From: Nemopilema nomurai
Taxonomy: Eukaryota; Cnidaria; Scyphozoa; Rhizostomeae; Rhizostomatidae
Assembly: GCA_003864495.1 (NCBI GenBank)
Contig: ML133505.1
Location: 62,001-126,000, forward strand
Reading direction: 5' to 3'
Length of the DNA: 64,000 bases
A program made the position numbers and the translations under genes. How positions within the stretch are numbered: the first letter of the stretch is position 1; each line of letters begins with the position of its first letter. A model generated the notes under the pieces. That model saw nothing but the letters and a program-made list of their open reading frames with translations. It did no database searches and was not told the origin of the DNA. Shown piece after piece: positions 62,101-64,000 of this stretch.

Positions 62101-63902
62101 TAAGGCCTTTTGCTGGAAGTGCAGCTGGCTTGCCTCCAGATATTTTTTTGTTTCTATAGATCCACTTGTTGTTTTTCTTATGTTGCTTTGATTATGAATT
62201 TTGCAGTTTTGTGCGTTCACGTGCTCTTTCTAAGTTTTTATAGTTTTCCATCAATAACTACAACCAATAGGAAAAATTTGTACTAGTGATTTGCATGGGT
62301 GTTGCAAGCAATATAAATTCTCATCGCATGAGTCAAAGTGTGTTTGTGTCAAGTGCTGGACGATTGCCGCGCGTTTATTACCACATTCATTACCAGAGTG
62401 AGAGTTTTCCGTTGACCAATTCCAACGTTTTTATTAGCATCGAAAGGTCTACATCTTTCTTTCCTTGACCGAAAAAACAAAGATATAGATTAAAAAGGTA
62501 CAGCAAAGGCATTGATTCTTTTTTGTTTAAGTAGCAAGCCTCTTATAACGGCTGTACATGATTGCACATCTCATACTCCAAGAAGGCATACAGGCTAGCT
62601 CTGTTTCGTCCCTTTATATGTCCCTGTGTTGGTCTTCTTCTTAACACACTGCTTATTATTGACGTGGAAAGGGAAAAAGCAATTTCTCTCTCCCGAATAT
62701 TTGTAATTCCATGTTAATGTCAGTATGTATTCAAAATGAGTTATTGTTTTGATTAATTTCTTTTCAAAGCCTAATCAATCATTACCTCTTTGAGAACTTA
62801 GCCATTAATAGGTGTCGGTCAAAAAGCCAAGTACAAAGTTGAATTTAAGTAATGCAAAAATATAACGAATGACGTTGATGTGGCAGTTTTATAGCAATTT
62901 TTCAGTTTAAGGTGATATCTAAGATAACAAAACAGCATGTTAGTGCATAACTGGTGTTATGCATGCAAAGGTTGTTTTCGCTGTTTCGTGGTACTTCATA
63001 GACATGCTGCAACTGAATCAATGCTTTTATCGCGTTCTTCAGTAATGTATCAGAATCCTTGGGCTGTTTATGAGGTGAATAGACTTTCTTAAAGTGCAGA
63101 AGTCCAACTTCAAAAGCATGTTCTTTGATTTTGCCAAGAGGTAAATCTTATCCATGCCGTCAATACACAACGTGGGTGGCTGGAGAATCAAGCTATTCTG
63201 CGTGTCGTAGATCGCAATGGAGATAATCCACCGTTAGTGCGTGTTTTTCGAGAGATAATATCTCTACACCTGCAGGATTGACCTAGTCGAAATGTATAAG
63301 GCAACCTAACAGCTTATAACATTCTTTAGAAGTTCGACTGGTCTCAATTCGAAATTGCTAGAAAGGATCAAACTTTGGTTGAATCCATAAGTTGCTTCAT
63401 ACAAATTTTTCAAACCTCTTTTGGAACAGCTGTATTTTTGCACTATGACTTTGCTGCAGTAGGAACGTTTAAACTGTCTGGAGTCAGCCTTCAGAAATTT
63501 GAATTTGAGCCTTGCAGGTAAAAAGCAATGAGTTTACGAGGTCATCAGAGCACTCTTCTTCGATACTGGAAGCACTGCACTCGAATCTTTTGTACTGGAA
63601 GTACGAATGTTTTGACGAAGCCACAGTTTCAAAGTTCATTTGATAAAATCTTTGCAATAATTTGCTTTCTAAACTTTTCCCTTAAATCAATAGCGCGCAT
63701 TTAATTTTTTATTCTTATCTGTTGTTTATTTTGAGTATGAGCATATAGTTACATTTTTTGAGTTTTTGTTTTATATTTCAATGCAAGATAAGCCATTGAG
63801 CATACTTCTAATATATTAGTGTTTTTGTTTTAATAGAAGTATAGCAATGCTGGAGACAAGTATTTGAAATCTGAAATGGATCAACTTGAGGAACGGAATA
63901 AG
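59163..63902 (+). CDS. CEP290: CEP290, 5' part (first five coding exons), continues beyond the window
   Basis: Exons: 59163-59261, 59912-59995, 60281-60350, 62044-62099 and 63837-63902, phases 0, 0, 1, 0, 0, giving 125 codons with no stop. The N-terminus APLDWNEIL parallels human CEP290 PPNINWKEIM, and ENVIQLFKVTQAVM parallels its ENVIHLFRITQSLM. The fifth exon, NAGDKYLKSEMDQLEERNK, parallels the human region SAGGRDTRFLRNEICQLEKQ. CEP290 is a ~2,500-residue coiled-coil protein of the ciliary transition zone linking axoneme to membrane; only its first twentieth is here. An in-frame TGA two codons upstream (59157-59159) supports the start. Heptad-like Leu/Glu/Lys spacing begins in exon 2. A further exon between 60350 and 62044 cannot be excluded, but none is required by phase. 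Confidence 0.92.
60650..60930 (-). mobile_element. R1 element copy in CEP290 intron 3
   Basis: In reverse complement this matches 21801-22140: 'aacgtcggaaaatgatt', 'agatggccagttgc', 'acactagagggt', 'gattcggctat' and 'attgggcaagttag'. The outer left terminal repeat is present near 60930 and the right end is missing. Confidence 0.65.
60931..62043. other. CEP290 intron 3, remainder
   Basis: No second exon, repeat family or RNA gene is recognised. Open frames at 60957-61364 and 61978-62220 run against the gene or cross the splice site and are not supported. Confidence 0.5.
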
Positions 63903-64000
63903 GTATGACATCTTATTAATTATTTTTATTTAGCTAGAATTCAATGTGTTTGGAAGTCAAGCTGATCCCATGAGGTTCTTGGTATTTGAAATACTGTCAC

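Noticed and set aside
1..64000. CRISPR arrays, bacterial operons, tRNA or rRNA genes
   Set aside because: No direct-repeat/spacer pattern, no Shine-Dalgarno-linked operon and no tRNA or rRNA fold was recognised; the window is plainly eukaryotic.

Overview
The window is AT-rich metazoan DNA with intron-containing genes, GT-AG splice junctions and many degenerate DNA-transposon copies. PAN/apple, EGF-like and fucolectin-type (FTP) exons shuffled at phase 1, a MANSC-domain membrane protein, an ATRAID-like gene and the 5' end of CEP290 point to an early-branching animal. A cnidarian, probably an anthozoan, is my best guess, but it is an inference from gene content and no marker fixes the species.

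Layout. From 1 to 33 kb (all minus strand) there is a decaying tandem array of secreted lectin-like genes built as signal peptide-PAN, EGF-like, calcium-binding EGF, FTP, FTP. The copy at 33120-28209 is intact (5 exons, 475 codons). The copy at 12996-9306 has frame breaks and a lost cysteine. The copy at 19671-17648 is broken and contains the only N in the window, at a non-collinear junction. Four further fragments lie at 1.2-1.4, 2.9, 13.4 and 15.9-16.1 kb. The DNA between them is duplicated non-coding sequence and transposon remnants.

From 33.6 to 42.4 kb lies a head-to-tail tandem duplication of a ~3.2 kb unit. Both copies carry a 766 bp hAT-like element and a ~70 bp x 8 minisatellite. The first copy alone carries a 2367 bp element flanked by TTAA, with remains of a transposase; the second copy preserves the empty TTAA site.

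From 43 to 64 kb are four single-copy genes: a MANSC-domain single-pass membrane protein (minus, 6 exons), an intronless histamine-N-methyltransferase-like gene (plus), an ATRAID-like EGF/transmembrane gene (minus, about 8 exons, with a 1253 bp hAT element in intron 4), and the first five coding exons of CEP290 (plus, running off the right edge). ATRAID-like and CEP290 are divergently arranged across about 1.9 kb.

The genes do not form a pathway. The lectin-like cluster is probably extracellular recognition or matrix, while CEP290 is a ciliary transition-zone protein. All exon boundaries were read by eye from splice signals and phase; family names rest on remembered motifs, not on a database search.
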